Source: an uncultured Alphaproteobacteria bacterium
Lineage (GTDB): Bacteria > Pseudomonadota > Alphaproteobacteria > Rhodobacterales > Rhodobacteraceae
Assembly: GCA_902530595.1 (NCBI GenBank)
Contig: CACAAX010000001.1
Span: 1-64,000 of the forward strand
Direction: 5' to 3'
DNA: 64,000 bases
Shown here: positions 34,358 through 46,598 of the stretch, piece after piece
How positions within the stretch are numbered: position 1 is the first letter of the stretch
How the letters are laid out: the number at the start of each line of letters is the position of its first letter
Translations under genes and position numbers: made by a program
The notes under the pieces: generated by a model
What the model was told of the DNA's origin: nothing
The model's input: the letters and a program-made list of their open reading frames with translations, nothing else
The model's database searches: none

Positions 34358-35944
34358 CTAATATCCCAGAGCACATCCGTCTTTTCTAGGGTCCGATGCC
34401 CCTATAAGTACACCAGAAGAGTCAAATCGTACCAATTGCCCACCTCCTAGGGGGATAGTTGCATCCTCTATTTTATAACCCATTTCGTATAGTTTTTCTC
34501 TTGTAGCTTTTGGGTAACCTCTCTCCAAGTTCAATACACCATCAAAATAAAAGCTTCTAGGGAAGTTTAAGGACTCTTGAAATTCCATGCCATAGTCTTT
34601 TATATTACTGAGAATTCTTGCATGGCCATTAGCTTGGTATTGCCCACCCATAACCCCAAATGGCATTATGCTCCCGTTTTTTTCTTCCAGAATAGCAGGG
34701 ATTATTGTATGTAAGGGTCTTTTGCCACCTAATAATTCATTTGGGTGATTTTTCTTTAAAGTAAAGCCAGCTCCACGATTATGAAAAAGCAGTCCATACT
34801 TTCTAGAGCATAAGCCTGAACCAAATGCATGGAAAGTTGAGAAAATAAGAGATATAGCGTTTCCCTCATTATCAGCTGCACATATTAAGACAGTATCTTT
34901 ATTTCGCATAAAAAAATCGTCTTCGAGATTGTCGCTTAATAATTCTCCTAAAGAGATCTCTTTAGATAATTGTTTTAAATATGTTTCATCTGTAAATATA
35001 TTTTGTTTAATTTTTGTAAAATCTGGATCTCCAATAAAATTATTTCTCGCAGAATATGCTATTTTTGCTATTTCGGCCTCTAAATGAACTCTTTCAAACG
35101 AGTCAGCTTTAAATCGCTCAATATGACATAATTCCATTAATTTTTTCATCATTATAGCAGTTATACCCTGTCCATTTGGAGGCAACTCGATTAATGTACT
35201 TCCATCTTTAAGTTCTGCATATATTGGATCGACATATTGAACACTAACATCTTCGAAATCAGCAAGGGTATGTACTCCGCCTAACTCCCTTAAAGAATTC
35301 ACAAGATCAATTGTAATATCCGACTGATAAAATCCCTTTGAGCCCTGAGCTGCTATTTGTCTTAATACTTCCGCCTGCATAGGTGCCCTAAATAAAGAAC
35401 CAGCTCTATATGGATTCCCAGAATTAAGATAAAATTTCTCAGAGGATCCAATGAGCTTTTCTCTGTGAGTCTCCCAGTCAAACGCAACACGGGGGCTGAC
35501 TACCACACCTTCTTCAGCATATTTTATTGGTTGGGTACATAGCTCTTTTAAACCTAAATTACCAAATTTATTCGCAACCTCTTCAAATAGTGATACTGCA
35601 CCTGGAACAGTAACAGAGTGGGCGCTGTTTAAAGGAACCTTTTCCATACTTTCTGACAGCAAAGTGTCACTAGACAGATTTATTGGTGACCTGCCAGACC
35701 CATTTAAACCAATAATGCGTTTAGTTTTTTTTGATTTAATAATTGCAAATGCATCGCCAAAGAGTCCAGTAGACTGTGGTTCACATAAAACCAGCATAAG
35801 GGCACTAGTAATAGCTGCATCGATTGCATTTCCTCCTTTACTCATAGCATCAAGCCCTATTTTAGCAGCTAGAGGGTGAGAAGTAGCTATCATTCCGTTT
35901 GATGAAAATACTTCAGAGCGTTCAGGTTTTTGAAAGTCTCGCAT
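34358..35944 (-). CDS. Gamma-glutamyltransferase-family (Ntn-hydrolase) protein, YwrD-like
   Basis: The 528-residue protein lacks an obvious signal peptide, so it looks cytoplasmic, like YwrD-type members. Conserved blocks are MIATSHPLAAKIGLDAM (18-34), NGSGRSP (81-87), ELPPNGQG (253-260) and GGKRPLHTIIPA. The self-cleavage site is unusual: in place of T-T-H it reads Asp350-Thr351-Val-Leu, keeping the candidate nucleophile Thr351 but not the next Thr and His. It may act on glutathione or another gamma-glutamyl or acyl compound. Confidence 0.82.
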   Translation of the reverse strand: MRDFQKPERSEVFSSNGMIATSHPLAAKIGLDAMSKGGNAIDAAITSALMLVLCEPQSTGLFGDAFAIIKSKKTKRIIGLNGSGRSPINLSSDTLLSESMEKVPLNSAHSVTVPGAVSLFEEVANKFGNLGLKELCTQPIKYAEEGVVVSPRVAFDWETHREKLIGSSEKFYLNSGNPYRAGSLFRAPMQAEVLRQIAAQGSKGFYQSDITIDLVNSLRELGGVHTLADFEDVSVQYVDPIYAELKDGSTLIELPPNGQGITAIMMKKLMELCHIERFKADSFERVHLEAEIAKIAYSARNNFIGDPDFTKIKQNIFTDETYLKQLSKEISLGELLSDNLEDDFFMRNKDTVLICAADNEGNAISLIFSTFHAFGSGLCSRKYGLLFHNRGAGFTLKKNHPNELLGGKRPLHTIIPAILEEKNGSIMPFGVMGGQYQANGHARILSNIKDYGMEFQESLNFPRSFYFDGVLNLERGYPKATREKLYEMGYKIEDATIPLGGGQLVRFDSSGVLIGASDPRKDGCALGY

Positions 35945-35953
35945 TATTTGTTC

Positions 35954-36259
35954 CTAGACTAAATTCAGTTTAAGTTCTTTATGTTTTAATACTCTAAGAG
36001 TGGATTTTAAATCATTGGAACACTTTAGTATCCTTCCATCCATTGCTACTAAGGAATACAATCTTCCGTATTTTGAATTTTTGGGTGTTTTCTTAATACT
36101 AAAGAGAGCCCAATCAGAATTTTTTCTGTAAACAGAAAAAACCACAAATTCTTTCAAAAAAGAGATGCTGTAATCTTTCCATAGCCCCTGTGATACCATT
36201 ACACCATAAAGTTGTAAAATTTGATTGAGCTCTACTTTTTCAAAACGCGCTTGTTTCAT
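35954..36259 (-). CDS. DUF2794 protein
   Basis: About 101 residues from MKQARFEKVELNQILQLYGVMVSQGLWKDYSI to the end match DUF2794, a short alphaproteobacterial family of unknown function. Two ATGs are possible: 36259 (chosen) and 36268, whose A is the last base of the tRNA CCA end. Longer starts would lie inside the tRNA. It probably shares a transcript with the tRNA. Confidence 0.85.
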   Translation of the reverse strand: MKQARFEKVELNQILQLYGVMVSQGLWKDYSISFLKEFVVFSVYRKNSDWALFSIKKTPKNSKYGRLYSLVAMDGRILKCSNDLKSTLRVLKHKELKLNLV

Positions 36260-36267
36260 TTTATTCA

Positions 36268-36343
<76 letters not shown>

Positions 36344-36388
36344 TTTTTCTTTTTGTCAAAGTTTAACACTAAAACAATTAGTTTAAAA

Positions 36389-36733
36389 TTAGTTTTCTTC
36401 GCTGTCTGAAGACGCTACATCGGTAATCTCTTCCAATGGAACTGTATCCTGATCGTCCTCTTCTAAAAGCTCATCATCTAATTCAGATGAATCTTCCCCC
36501 TCATCTAATATGAGATCATCCTCCATAGTCAATAACTCTTCTGACTCCTCAAACTTTCCATCATTTATATTTTCTTCGCTTTTTTTTGTTACCTTAGTTT
36601 TTTCAGATGAAGATTTATCAAGTATAAGTTCTTTGCCGGTATAAGGGCTTATCACAGGACTATTATTAAGATCATAAAAGCGTTTACCAGTCTCTGGACA
36701 AATTCTTTTTGTCCCCCATTCTTCTTTTGCCAT
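36389..36733 (-). CDS. FYDLN acid-domain protein (TIGR02300)
   Basis: The 114-residue protein starts MAKEEWGTKRICPETGKRFYDLNNSPVISPYTG, the invariant N-terminus of the TIGR02300 family. The C-terminal half is strongly acidic (Glu/Asp runs) and likely disordered. AGGAG sits about 8 bases before the ATG. The function is unknown; a rubredoxin-like small fold in the N-terminal part has only one Cys here. Confidence 0.9.
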   Translation of the reverse strand: MAKEEWGTKRICPETGKRFYDLNNSPVISPYTGKELILDKSSSEKTKVTKKSEENINDGKFEESEELLTMEDDLILDEGEDSSELDDELLEEDDQDTVPLEEITDVASSDSEEN

Positions 36734-36821
36734 TACCTTCTCTCCTAGCTGTTTATTGCCTTGGATGTTGATAAATGTTTGTTAAATGATTTGCAAGAAA
36801 TTAAATACAGAGTTTTAAATA

Positions 36822-38210
36822 TTAAGAGTGAATTGCACCAAGCCCGCAAGCAAGTGCAGCCTCGCGTACGGCCTCTGAAAAAGTTGGGTGTGCATGGCAC
36901 GTCCTTGCTAAATCTTCGGTGCTCGCACCAAATTCCATCGCCATGCATACTTCATGGATAAGATCACCGGCAGCAGGCCCTATAATGTGAGCTCCTAGAA
37001 TTCTATCATTATTTGAGTCAGCTATTATTTTTACAAAACCGTTATTAGAAAAAACTGTCTTTGCACGGCCATTACCCATAAATGAAAATTTTCCAACTTT
37101 TACTTGTATACCTTCTTCCTTTAATTCATTTTCTGTTTTGCCAACCGAAGCAACCTCTGGATCAGTATAAACAACGCTCGGTATTACTTGAAAATTCACG
37201 TGTCCAGCTTGTCCCGCGACTATTTCAGCAACGGCTATACCTTCTTCTTCTGCTTTGTGAGCTAGCATTGGTCCTGATGTCACATCACCTATAGCAAATA
37301 TATTTTTTGCAGTAGTTCTCCAATTGCTATCAGTTTCAATTTGCCCTTTAGGGTTCAACTCCACTCCGATGTTTTCAAGTTTGAGGTTTTTAGTAAAAGG
37401 TTTTCTTCCCGTAGCCACTAAAACGACATCCGCAGATAATTCTTTTTGATCATCGGACGCTACTTGCTTAAAAGTAACTTTCACGCCTTTTTTTTCTTTT
37501 GTTATCGTCGAAACAGAGCTATTCAAGTGGAACTTAAAACCCTGTTTTTGCAATATAGATTTAAAGTTTTTTGATATATCATGGTCCATTCCATTTAAAA
37601 CTTTATCAAAGAATTCCACAACCGTTACTTCGGTCCCAAGTCGACTGTATATCGAACCCATTTCCAAACCAATAACACCTGCACCAACAATTATCATTTT
37701 TTTTGGGATTTTCTTTAATTCCAATGCACCGGTTGAAGACACGATCATTTGTTCGTCAAATTCAATGTTCTTTAAATTGGAAGCTTCGGAGCCAGTAGCA
37801 ATAACGAAATAGTTAGCCTTAAAATTTTTATTATCAACACTGATTGTATTTTGATCGATAAAGCTTGCCCAACCATTTATTAAAGTAATTTTATTTTTTT
37901 TAAATAGGTACTCTATCCCCTTAGTATTATCTTTTATCATACTCTCTTTATAGCTGAGCATTTTACTCCAATTCACAACGGGTGGATCTACCTCTATTCC
38001 CATTTTAGAAAAATTTTCTAATGAGTTGTGATAGTTGTGGGAAGCATTTAGTAGTGCTTTTGATGGAATACATCCTACATTTAAACAAGTACCTCCAAGT
38101 GAAGTATTCCCTTCAACACAAGCAACTTTTATTCCGAGCTGCGCAAGTTTTATTGCACACACATATCCGCCTGGGCCACTGCCAATAACTATCGCATCGA
38201 ATTTTTCCAT
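36822..38210 (-). CDS. lpdA: Dihydrolipoyl dehydrogenase (E3)
   Basis: The 462-residue flavoprotein has FAD loop GSGPGGYV (10-17), redox disulfide Cys42/Cys47 in [15 protein letters not shown]-binding GAGVIGLE and the catalytic dyad His441/Glu446 in HPTFSE. It reoxidises lipoamide in the 2-oxoglutarate dehydrogenase complex and is last of the mdh-suc operon, 21 bases after sucB. Confidence 0.96.
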   Translation of the reverse strand: MEKFDAIVIGSGPGGYVCAIKLAQLGIKVACVEGNTSLGGTCLNVGCIPSKALLNASHNYHNSLENFSKMGIEVDPPVVNWSKMLSYKESMIKDNTKGIEYLFKKNKITLINGWASFIDQNTISVDNKNFKANYFVIATGSEASNLKNIEFDEQMIVSSTGALELKKIPKKMIIVGAGVIGLEMGSIYSRLGTEVTVVEFFDKVLNGMDHDISKNFKSILQKQGFKFHLNSSVSTITKEKKGVKVTFKQVASDDQKELSADVVLVATGRKPFTKNLKLENIGVELNPKGQIETDSNWRTTAKNIFAIGDVTSGPMLAHKAEEEGIAVAEIVAGQAGHVNFQVIPSVVYTDPEVASVGKTENELKEEGIQVKVGKFSFMGNGRAKTVFSNNGFVKIIADSNNDRILGAHIIGPAAGDLIHEVCMAMEFGASTEDLARTCHAHPTFSEAVREAALACGLGAIHS

Positions 38211-38231
38211 TTGAAATCCTTAATTTAAAAT

Positions 38232-39395
38232 TTATAGATCAATCAACAATCGACGTGGATCTTCCAAGTTTTCTTTTACCCTGACTAGAAATGTAACAGC
38301 ACCCTTTCCATCTACAATACGATGGTCATAACTCAGGGCAAGATACATCATAGGCCGTATCTCAATTTTTCCATCAATAGCCATCGGTCTTTCTTGAATT
38401 TTATGCATTCCAAGTATACCTGACTCAGGTGAATTTAGAATAGGCGAGGACATCAGAGATCCATATATACCGCCGTTAGATATAGTGAAAGTTCCACCAG
38501 TCATATCTGCCATAGATAGCTTGCCATCTCTTGCTCGTAAGCCCATCTTATTAATCTCCTTTTCTATATCAGAAAAGCTCATGGCATCAGCATTTTTTAA
38601 AACCGGTACAACTAAACCGTTATCTGTTCCTACCGCTACTCCCATATTTACGTATTTTTTGTATATTATGTAGTCCCCATCTATTTGGGCATTAACCTCG
38701 GGTACTTCTTCTAGAGCTTTACAACAAGCTTTTACAAAAAATGACATAAACCCTAGTTTAACCCCGTGTTTTGACAAGAATTGATCCTTAAATTCACTTC
38801 TTATTCTTAGAATAGCTGTCATATCTGCTTCATTGTATGTTGTCAGCATCGCAGCAGTATTTTGAGATTCTTTAAGCCTTCGAGCTATTGTTTGTCTTAA
38901 TCTCGTCATTTTTACTTTTTCTTCTGATCCCATTGAAGGCGTTAGGCTTGTCTTTATATTTTGATTATTTGGCAAGCTCATGACGTCCTCTTTCATAATC
39001 CGACCGTCTCTGCCAGAGCCTTTCAAGGAGCTCGGATCAATATTTTTTTCCTTCATGATCTTTTCTGCAGAGGGAGCATTTTTTACACTTTTCGTTTCTT
39101 CAGCAATATTTTTTTCGCCGGTTTTATTATGTGATATTTCATTCTTGTCTGCTGCTGCTGCGCGTTCCTCTAATATAGCTAGTATTGCATCTAACTCTAC
39201 TGTCTCCCCTTCCTTTACTATAATTTTTGACACAACACCGTCTATAGTACTTGGTACTTCGATAGTGACTTTATCTGTTTCGAGTTCGCATATCATTTCA
39301 TCAACTGCTACGTTGTCGCCGGCCTTCTTGAACCAAGTTCCAACAGTTGCCTCGGTTACACTTTCACCTAATGTAGGAACTTTCAACTCTATCAT
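38232..39395 (-). CDS. sucB: Dihydrolipoyl succinyltransferase (E2 of 2-oxoglutarate dehydrogenase)
   Basis: The 387-residue protein has a single lipoyl domain with lipoyl Lys42 in ETDKVTIEV, a linker, an E3-binding segment near 107-140 ([21 protein letters not shown]), and a catalytic domain ending in [13 protein letters not shown] with the active His/Asp. It follows sucA by 22 bases, and with SucA and LpdA converts 2-oxoglutarate to succinyl-CoA. Confidence 0.96.
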   Translation of the reverse strand: MIELKVPTLGESVTEATVGTWFKKAGDNVAVDEMICELETDKVTIEVPSTIDGVVSKIIVKEGETVELDAILAILEERAAAADKNEISHNKTGEKNIAEETKSVKNAPSAEKIMKEKNIDPSSLKGSGRDGRIMKEDVMSLPNNQNIKTSLTPSMGSEEKVKMTRLRQTIARRLKESQNTAAMLTTYNEADMTAILRIRSEFKDQFLSKHGVKLGFMSFFVKACCKALEEVPEVNAQIDGDYIIYKKYVNMGVAVGTDNGLVVPVLKNADAMSFSDIEKEINKMGLRARDGKLSMADMTGGTFTISNGGIYGSLMSSPILNSPESGILGMHKIQERPMAIDGKIEIRPMMYLALSYDHRIVDGKGAVTFLVRVKENLEDPRRLLIDL

Positions 39396-39417
39396 TATAA
39401 CCCCCTTAAGTAACGCC

Positions 39418-42393
39418 TTAAACCTCTAAAGCTTGATCAATCAGTTTTTCCTGCTGTTCAATGTGCTGCTTTGCTAAACCGGTTGCTGGTGAAGCAGCGG
39501 ACTGTCGTCCAGCATAATCAGCCCTGCCAGAGTTATGGCCTACATGACCTAAAATCATCTCCAGTATTGGATCTACGAAAAACCATCCTCCCTGGTTCCG
39601 TGGCTCTTCTTGGCACCAAGTTATTTTCGCGTTTTCAAAACGTGATAACTCCTTAATCATCGATTGTGAGGGAAAAGGATACAACTGTTCGAGTCTAAGT
39701 AAATACACATCTTTTAGATTTCTCTTGTTTCTTTCCATAAATAGCTCGTAGTAAATTTTTCCCGAGCATATAACTACTTTTTTAATTTTACTGTCTTCAG
39801 TAAGCTTAAAGTCACTCGATGTTTCGGCATCATCTTTGAGAATTCTGTGGAAACTCGAGCCATTTGTAAAATCTTTCAATGAACTTACTGCTAGTTTATT
39901 TCTCAGCAATGATTTTGGTGTCATTATGACAAGCGGTTTTCGAAAATGCCTATGCATTTGCCGTCTCAAAATATGGAAATAGTTTGCCGGAGTCGAAACA
40001 TTAGCCACTATCCAATTTTCTTCTGCACATGCCTGAAGAAATCTTTCTAATCTAGCAGAAGAGTGCTCTGGCCCTTGACCTTCATAACCGTGAGGAAGTA
40101 GCATTACAAGCCCAGACATTCTCAACCATTTTTTTTCTCCTGAGGATATAAATTGATCTATCATAATCTGTGCCCCATTGACAAAATCTCCAAACTGAGC
40201 TTCCCACAGAGTTAAGCAATTCGGTTCCGCAAGAGAGTACCCATACTCATAACCCAAGACAGCGTACTCGGATAACATGGAGTCAATCACCTCAAATTGG
40301 GTTTTTTGACTAATATCCAATTTGCCACCTATTTTAGACACACCAAACTCAATAGAATTTTGTGTTATATTGTAAAGAGGATAGAAACGTTCTTCAGTCT
40401 CTTGATCTATAATTGCGGAATGCCTCTGGGAAAAAGTACCTCTTTTCGAATCTTGGCCAGACAGCCTAACCGAAAACCCCTCATTTAACAAAGAGCCAAA
40501 TGCAAGCGCTTCAGCCGTTGCCCAGTCAATACCTCTTCCTTTGTTTAAGGTATCCTTTTTATTTTCTATCATTCTGGACACTGTTTTGTGTATATTGAAA
40601 TTATTTGGGACGGTTGTTAGTACCTTCGATATTTTTTTAAACACATCCTTCTTTATGGAGGTTTTTCCCCTTTCGTAGTTGTCCGGTCGCTTAGTAAGCC
40701 CTGACCACCTTCCATCAAGCCAGTCAGCCTTATTCGGTTTGTAGTTTTTTCCTGCTTCAAACTCGTCATTTAAAAAGCTTTGAAAATTTGATTTTAACTT
40801 GTTCAACTCACCATCTCTTAGTATTCCTTCTGCCTCCAGCTTTCTGGCGTATAATTCAAGAGCGGTCGGATGGGTTTTAATTTTTTTGTACATGATAGGT
40901 TGGGTAAACATAGGCTCATCACCTTCATTATGCCCAAAACGTCGGTAGCAAAAAATATCAATCACAACGTCTTTCTTAAATTTTTGTCTGAACTCTGTGG
41001 CCACTTTCGCAGCGTGAACTACCGCTTCCGGATCATCGCCATTAACATGGAAAATTGGTGCTTCCACCATCAGCGCAATATCTGTTGGGTATGGTGATGA
41101 CCTTGAATAGAGAGGTGCGGTCGTGAAACCAATTTGATTATTGACGACGATATGGATAGTGCCGCCTGTGCGATGTCCTTTCAGACCGGAAAGACCAAAG
41201 CATTCAGCAACGATACCTTGGCCTGCAAAAGCTGCATCCCCATGAAGCAAAACAGGTAGAACCTTTTCTCTTTCTTTATCGTCGAGCTGCTCTTGCTTTG
41301 CCCTTACTTTTCCTAATACGACGGGATTAACAGCCTCTAAGTGAGAAGGATTGGCCGTTAGAGATAAATGCACTTTGTTACCATCGAACTCTCGGTCAGA
41401 CGAAGCACCCAAATGATATTTTACATCACCGGAGCCATCAACATCTTCGGGTTTATAGCTCCCACCTTGGAACTCGTTAAAAATCGCTTTAAAAGGCTTG
41501 CTCATCACATTAGCTAGTATTGATAATCTTCCTCTGTGAGGCATACCTATAACAATCTCCTTAACTCCTAAATTTCCGCCTCTCTTTATTATTTGCTCCA
41601 TAGCAGGAATTAGGGATTCTCCCCCATCCAATCCAAACCTTTTTGTTCCTGTATATTTAACGTGAAGAAATTTTTCAAACCCTTCAGCTTCTATTAGCTT
41701 GTTTAATATAGCTTTTCGTCCCTCTTCTGTGAATTGTATTTCTTTACCCAGTCCTTCAATACGTTCCTTCAGCCAAGCTGACTGTTCCGGGTTTGAAATA
41801 TGCATATACTGAAGGGCAAAGGTTCCACAATAGGTTCTTTCAAGTAGAGACATAATCTCACTCATTGAAGCAACTTCCAATCCCAATACATTATCAATAT
41901 ATATCTCTCTCTCCATATCTTCTTCAGAAAAACCATAGTTTTTCGGATCCAGTTCCGGATGATATGGAAGGCTATTGATTTCAAGTGGGTCAAGCTTTGC
42001 TTTTAAATGGCCTCTTATTCTGAAAGCTCTAATAATCATAAGAGCTCTTAAACTATCTATCACTTTTTCTTTCAAGTTATCTGTACTTTTGAAGAAATCA
42101 GATTTTTCCGAATATGCTAAAATTTTTTCTTCTAATGCTTCTGTAGATTGTGAACTCCAAAAGCTATTATCTTGTATACCAAAATCTTGCTTTTGATCTA
42201 CAGGCCAATCACTTCTGGACCATGATGCTTTCTCAGCTGAAGTATCGCTTGTTTTAAAAAAAGATGACCATGATTGATCTACCGATTTAGGGTCTTTAAG
42301 ATACATATTTTGTAGATACTCAAGATACCTAGAGTTTCCTCCATTAAGGATGTCTTCCGCTTTTTTAGAGTTTTTAGAGTCCATTTTATTCAT
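39418..42393 (-). CDS. sucA: 2-oxoglutarate dehydrogenase E1
   Basis: The 991-residue thiamine-diphosphate enzyme has N-terminal E2-docking residues [38 protein letters not shown], a thiamine-binding [13 protein letters not shown] block, and the C-terminal transketolase-like half with [20 protein letters not shown]. Length is typical. It directs TCA flux at 2-oxoglutarate. Confidence 0.97.
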   Translation of the reverse strand: MNKMDSKNSKKAEDILNGGNSRYLEYLQNMYLKDPKSVDQSWSSFFKTSDTSAEKASWSRSDWPVDQKQDFGIQDNSFWSSQSTEALEEKILAYSEKSDFFKSTDNLKEKVIDSLRALMIIRAFRIRGHLKAKLDPLEINSLPYHPELDPKNYGFSEEDMEREIYIDNVLGLEVASMSEIMSLLERTYCGTFALQYMHISNPEQSAWLKERIEGLGKEIQFTEEGRKAILNKLIEAEGFEKFLHVKYTGTKRFGLDGGESLIPAMEQIIKRGGNLGVKEIVIGMPHRGRLSILANVMSKPFKAIFNEFQGGSYKPEDVDGSGDVKYHLGASSDREFDGNKVHLSLTANPSHLEAVNPVVLGKVRAKQEQLDDKEREKVLPVLLHGDAAFAGQGIVAECFGLSGLKGHRTGGTIHIVVNNQIGFTTAPLYSRSSPYPTDIALMVEAPIFHVNGDDPEAVVHAAKVATEFRQKFKKDVVIDIFCYRRFGHNEGDEPMFTQPIMYKKIKTHPTALELYARKLEAEGILRDGELNKLKSNFQSFLNDEFEAGKNYKPNKADWLDGRWSGLTKRPDNYERGKTSIKKDVFKKISKVLTTVPNNFNIHKTVSRMIENKKDTLNKGRGIDWATAEALAFGSLLNEGFSVRLSGQDSKRGTFSQRHSAIIDQETEERFYPLYNITQNSIEFGVSKIGGKLDISQKTQFEVIDSMLSEYAVLGYEYGYSLAEPNCLTLWEAQFGDFVNGAQIMIDQFISSGEKKWLRMSGLVMLLPHGYEGQGPEHSSARLERFLQACAEENWIVANVSTPANYFHILRRQMHRHFRKPLVIMTPKSLLRNKLAVSSLKDFTNGSSFHRILKDDAETSSDFKLTEDSKIKKVVICSGKIYYELFMERNKRNLKDVYLLRLEQLYPFPSQSMIKELSRFENAKITWCQEEPRNQGGWFFVDPILEMILGHVGHNSGRADYAGRQSAASPATGLAKQHIEQQEKLIDQALEV

Positions 42394-42459
42394 GGTTATT
42401 TACTACATAATTCATTCATCAATATTACAGTACTTACCGGCATTTTCTAGTATGTTTGG

Positions 42460-43347
42460 CTAATTTTTTTGAATTGCTGCTTGTACGGCTTCTCCTAAAG
42501 TGGCTGGACTATCTGAAACAATAACCCCAGCTTTTTTCATTGCTTCCATTTTATCTTCAGCGGCACCCATACCTCCCGCTACTATAGCTCCAGCATGCCC
42601 CATTCTTCTTCCCTTGGGAGCTGTTCTTCCAGCAATGAAACCCGCAATCGGTTTTGATCTTCCCTTTTTGCGCTCCTTTATTAAAAATTCGCAAGTTTCT
42701 TCCTCAGCGCTGCCACCGATCTCTCCTATCATTATAATAGATTGTGTTTCATCATCGCTTAAAAACTTATCAATTACATCGATGAATTCTGTTCCTTTAA
42801 TAGGGTCACCTCCTATACCAATACAAGAAGATTGACCTAATCCAATTTTTGTTGTTTGATCAACAGCCTCATAAGTTAGTGTTCCAGATCGCGAGACAAC
42901 ACCTACAGTTCCTTTTTTATGAATATGCCCTGGCATTATCCCAATCTTGCATTGCCCCGGTGTTATTACGCCTGGACAATTTGGCCCTATTAAAATTGAT
43001 TTTGATCGTGATAAAACTGCCTTTACTCTCATCATGTCTAAAATAGGTATGCCTTCTGTGATGCAAACTATTAAATCGATTTCGGCATCAACCGCCTCTA
43101 ATATTGCATCAGCGGCGAAGGGTGGTGGTACATAGATTGCGCTTGCGTTGGCCCCTGTAGCTATCTTCGCTTCCTCCACAGAATTGAACATGGGAAGGTG
43201 TAGGTGAGTTCCTCCACCTTTTCCAGGGGTAACTCCCCCTACCATTTTTGTTCCATACTTTATAGCCTGTTCTGTATGGAAGGAACCTTGGCTTCCTGTA
43301 AGACCTTGGCAAATAACTTTAGTATCTGAATTTATATAAATACTCAT
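42460..43347 (-). CDS. sucD: Succinyl-CoA synthetase alpha subunit
   Basis: The 295-residue protein has a CoA-binding Rossmann N-terminus ([17 protein letters not shown]) and the phosphohistidine region [10 protein letters not shown] near 246-255. It makes ATP or GTP from succinyl-CoA with SucC, eight bases upstream. Confidence 0.96.
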   Translation of the reverse strand: MSIYINSDTKVICQGLTGSQGSFHTEQAIKYGTKMVGGVTPGKGGGTHLHLPMFNSVEEAKIATGANASAIYVPPPFAADAILEAVDAEIDLIVCITEGIPILDMMRVKAVLSRSKSILIGPNCPGVITPGQCKIGIMPGHIHKKGTVGVVSRSGTLTYEAVDQTTKIGLGQSSCIGIGGDPIKGTEFIDVIDKFLSDDETQSIIMIGEIGGSAEEETCEFLIKERKKGRSKPIAGFIAGRTAPKGRRMGHAGAIVAGGMGAAEDKMEAMKKAGVIVSDSPATLGEAVQAAIQKN

Positions 43348-43354
43348 ATTTAGC

Positions 43355-44557
43355 TCACTTTATCTGCGCAACTATTCTAGCCGCGGCATCATTTAAATTG
43401 TCCGCAGTGATTACGTTTAAGCCACTTTGCTCTATAATCTTTTTTCCTTCATCGACATTTGTTCCTTCAAGCCTTACTACCAGTGGAACTTTTAATCCTA
43501 CTTCTTTAGTAGCTTGAACCACTCCTTCAGCAATCACATCGCAACGCATTATTCCACCAAAGATGTTAACTAATATTCCTTTTACATTTTTATCCGATGT
43601 GATTATTTTAAATGCTTCTGTAACCTTTTCCTTTGTCGCTCCCCCACCGACATCCAGAAAGTTCGCTGGCTCGGAACCATTCAGTTTAATTATATCCATA
43701 GTTGCCATAGCTAATCCGGCACCATTTACCATGCAACCAATCTCTCCATCTAACGATATATAATTGAGATCATATTTTGATGCTTCTAACTCTTTTGGAT
43801 CTTCTTCAGTAATGTCCCTTAAAGTTTCTAAATCCTTGTTTTTGAAAAGAGCATTGCCGTCAAAGCTCATCTTGCAATCGAGACAAATTAAGGAATTATC
43901 TTTGGTCATTATTAAAGGATTAATTTCAATCATATCGCAATTTTTCTCGATAAAAAGATTGTAGAGGTTTCGTGTCATTTTAACGCATTGCTTAAAAGCA
44001 GCATCCTTTAAGTCCAAAGCAAATGCTATTTTTCTCCCATGGTGGTCAGAAAACCCTTCGGCGGGATCAACAATAATTGTCACAATATCAGTTGGATTTT
44101 CCTTGGCTACCTTTTCAATATCCATGCCGCCTTTTCTAGAGCATACAAACGACACAGAACTGGAAGACCGATCAACCAAAAGCGCCAGGTAAAATTCTTT
44201 AACTATACTACATCCTAGTTCGACGTAGACTTTGTTAACAGTTTTACCACCATCCCCAGTTTGTTTTGTAACTAGCGTTTTACCCAACATTTTATGCGCT
44301 TGCTCAAGGGCATCATTAGCATTTTTAGAAATTCTAACACCCCCACCATCACCGGCATCTTTTTCTTTAAATTTACCCTTTCCGCGCCCTCCTGCATGGA
44401 TCTGTGCTTTTACCGCAAATAAAGGTTCTTCACCTGCTTGTTCGGAAAGTGTTTTGAGAGAAGATAAATTACTCTGTAAATCTAAGACTATTCCAGGCTG
44501 AACTGGAATATCGAATTGACTAAGCAATGATTTTCCCTGAAATTCGTGTATATTCAT
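43355..44557 (-). CDS. sucC: Succinyl-CoA synthetase beta subunit
   Basis: The 400-residue ATP-grasp protein starts [15 protein letters not shown], has [13 protein letters not shown], and a C-terminal ligase domain with [17 protein letters not shown] and [10 protein letters not shown]. It forms the nucleotide-binding half of the enzyme. It lies 20 bases after mdh. Confidence 0.96.
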   Translation of the reverse strand: MNIHEFQGKSLLSQFDIPVQPGIVLDLQSNLSSLKTLSEQAGEEPLFAVKAQIHAGGRGKGKFKEKDAGDGGGVRISKNANDALEQAHKMLGKTLVTKQTGDGGKTVNKVYVELGCSIVKEFYLALLVDRSSSSVSFVCSRKGGMDIEKVAKENPTDIVTIIVDPAEGFSDHHGRKIAFALDLKDAAFKQCVKMTRNLYNLFIEKNCDMIEINPLIMTKDNSLICLDCKMSFDGNALFKNKDLETLRDITEEDPKELEASKYDLNYISLDGEIGCMVNGAGLAMATMDIIKLNGSEPANFLDVGGGATKEKVTEAFKIITSDKNVKGILVNIFGGIMRCDVIAEGVVQATKEVGLKVPLVVRLEGTNVDEGKKIIEQSGLNVITADNLNDAAARIVAQIK

Positions 44558-44577
44558 TTGCCCCCCTTCTTTACAAT

Positions 44578-45576
<999 letters not shown>

Positions 45577-45722
45577 TTATCTTTGATCTAATGGAAAATA
45601 AATTCGAAATATTTGTAGATAAAGCTTAAGTCAAAAAGTAAAATAATTTTTTATGAATTTCAAACTTATTTATTGAAATATTAGATTATATATTATTGAG
45701 ATATTCGTGAGGACCTAGAGTT

Positions 45723-46598
45723 ATGTCAGAATTTTATCCACATCGATCCGCCTTGTATATGCCGGGCTCAAACGAGAGAGCGCTTGAAAAGGCGAAGTCT
45801 TTATCGGCAGACCTTTTTATATTCGATATGGAGGATGCTGTTTCGCCTGAAAAAAAGGAGCAAGCGAGGAATTTGATTTTACGTGTATTATCGAAAGAAA
45901 AAGCCGATTACAGGGGAAAAAAGATTCTCACCAGAATAAATTCAATGGATACAGTCTGGGCGAATATGGACCTGGAGTGTCTTCAAAAAAGTGGGACCGA
46001 TGGTATTCTATTCCCAAAAGTTTCGGAGGTTTCTGATATGTTGTTGATTCAGAAAAGGCTCGGAGAGCTGAATTTTAAAAAGCCTCCTGAGATTTGGATA
46101 ATGGCTGAAACCCCAAAATGCGTGTTGAACTTGGGTAAGATTTTGGAAGAATTTTCTAACATCGGTGGGATAGTTGTAGGAACTAATGACCTTGCAAAAG
46201 AGCTCGTTCTTCCTAAACAAACTGGTCGAGCAGGGCTGTTGTATGCTCTTGGCTCAATTATATTAACAGCGAAGGCATACAACGTTATTACGTTGGATGG
46301 AGTATTTAATGGGATATCAGATGAAGACGGTTTATGCTCTGAGGCTAAAGAAGGCAAAAACATGGGGTATGATGGTAAAACTCTTATTCATCCTAACCAG
46401 ATAGACATAACAAACATTATATTTTCTCCTACTGAAAAAGAAATTGATATGGCAAATAAAATAATCGAGGCCTATGAAAAAGCTAAAGAAGAAAAAAGTG
46501 GTGTAACAACTGTTGACGGTGTTCTAGTTGAAGAATTACACGTAAAGCAGTCCCTTGCATTAATAAGTAAAATGAAAATGATCCAGAGTATGAGTTGA
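45723..46598 (+). CDS. CitE/Mcl-family CoA-ester lyase or (3S)-malyl-CoA thioesterase
   Basis: The 291-residue TIM-barrel protein starts HRSALYMPGSNERALEKAKSL, with Mg-binding acidic residues in FDMEDAVSPE (34-43), METP-like AETPK, GTNDLAKEL and GKTLIHPNQ. The overall pattern, including the VVDG-x-LVE-x-LHV tail, is closer to Mcl2 (malyl-CoA thioesterase) than to the longer Mcl1 lyase of Rhodobacter. Its job is in the ethylmalonyl-CoA pathway: releasing malate, or possibly cleaving beta-methylmalyl-CoA if no other Mcl exists. It overlaps the MaoC gene by 4 bases. Confidence 0.83.
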   Translation: MSEFYPHRSALYMPGSNERALEKAKSLSADLFIFDMEDAVSPEKKEQARNLILRVLSKEKADYRGKKILTRINSMDTVWANMDLECLQKSGTDGILFPKVSEVSDMLLIQKRLGELNFKKPPEIWIMAETPKCVLNLGKILEEFSNIGGIVVGTNDLAKELVLPKQTGRAGLLYALGSIILTAKAYNVITLDGVFNGISDEDGLCSEAKEGKNMGYDGKTLIHPNQIDITNIIFSPTEKEIDMANKIIEAYEKAKEEKSGVTTVDGVLVEELHVKQSLALISKMKMIQSMS

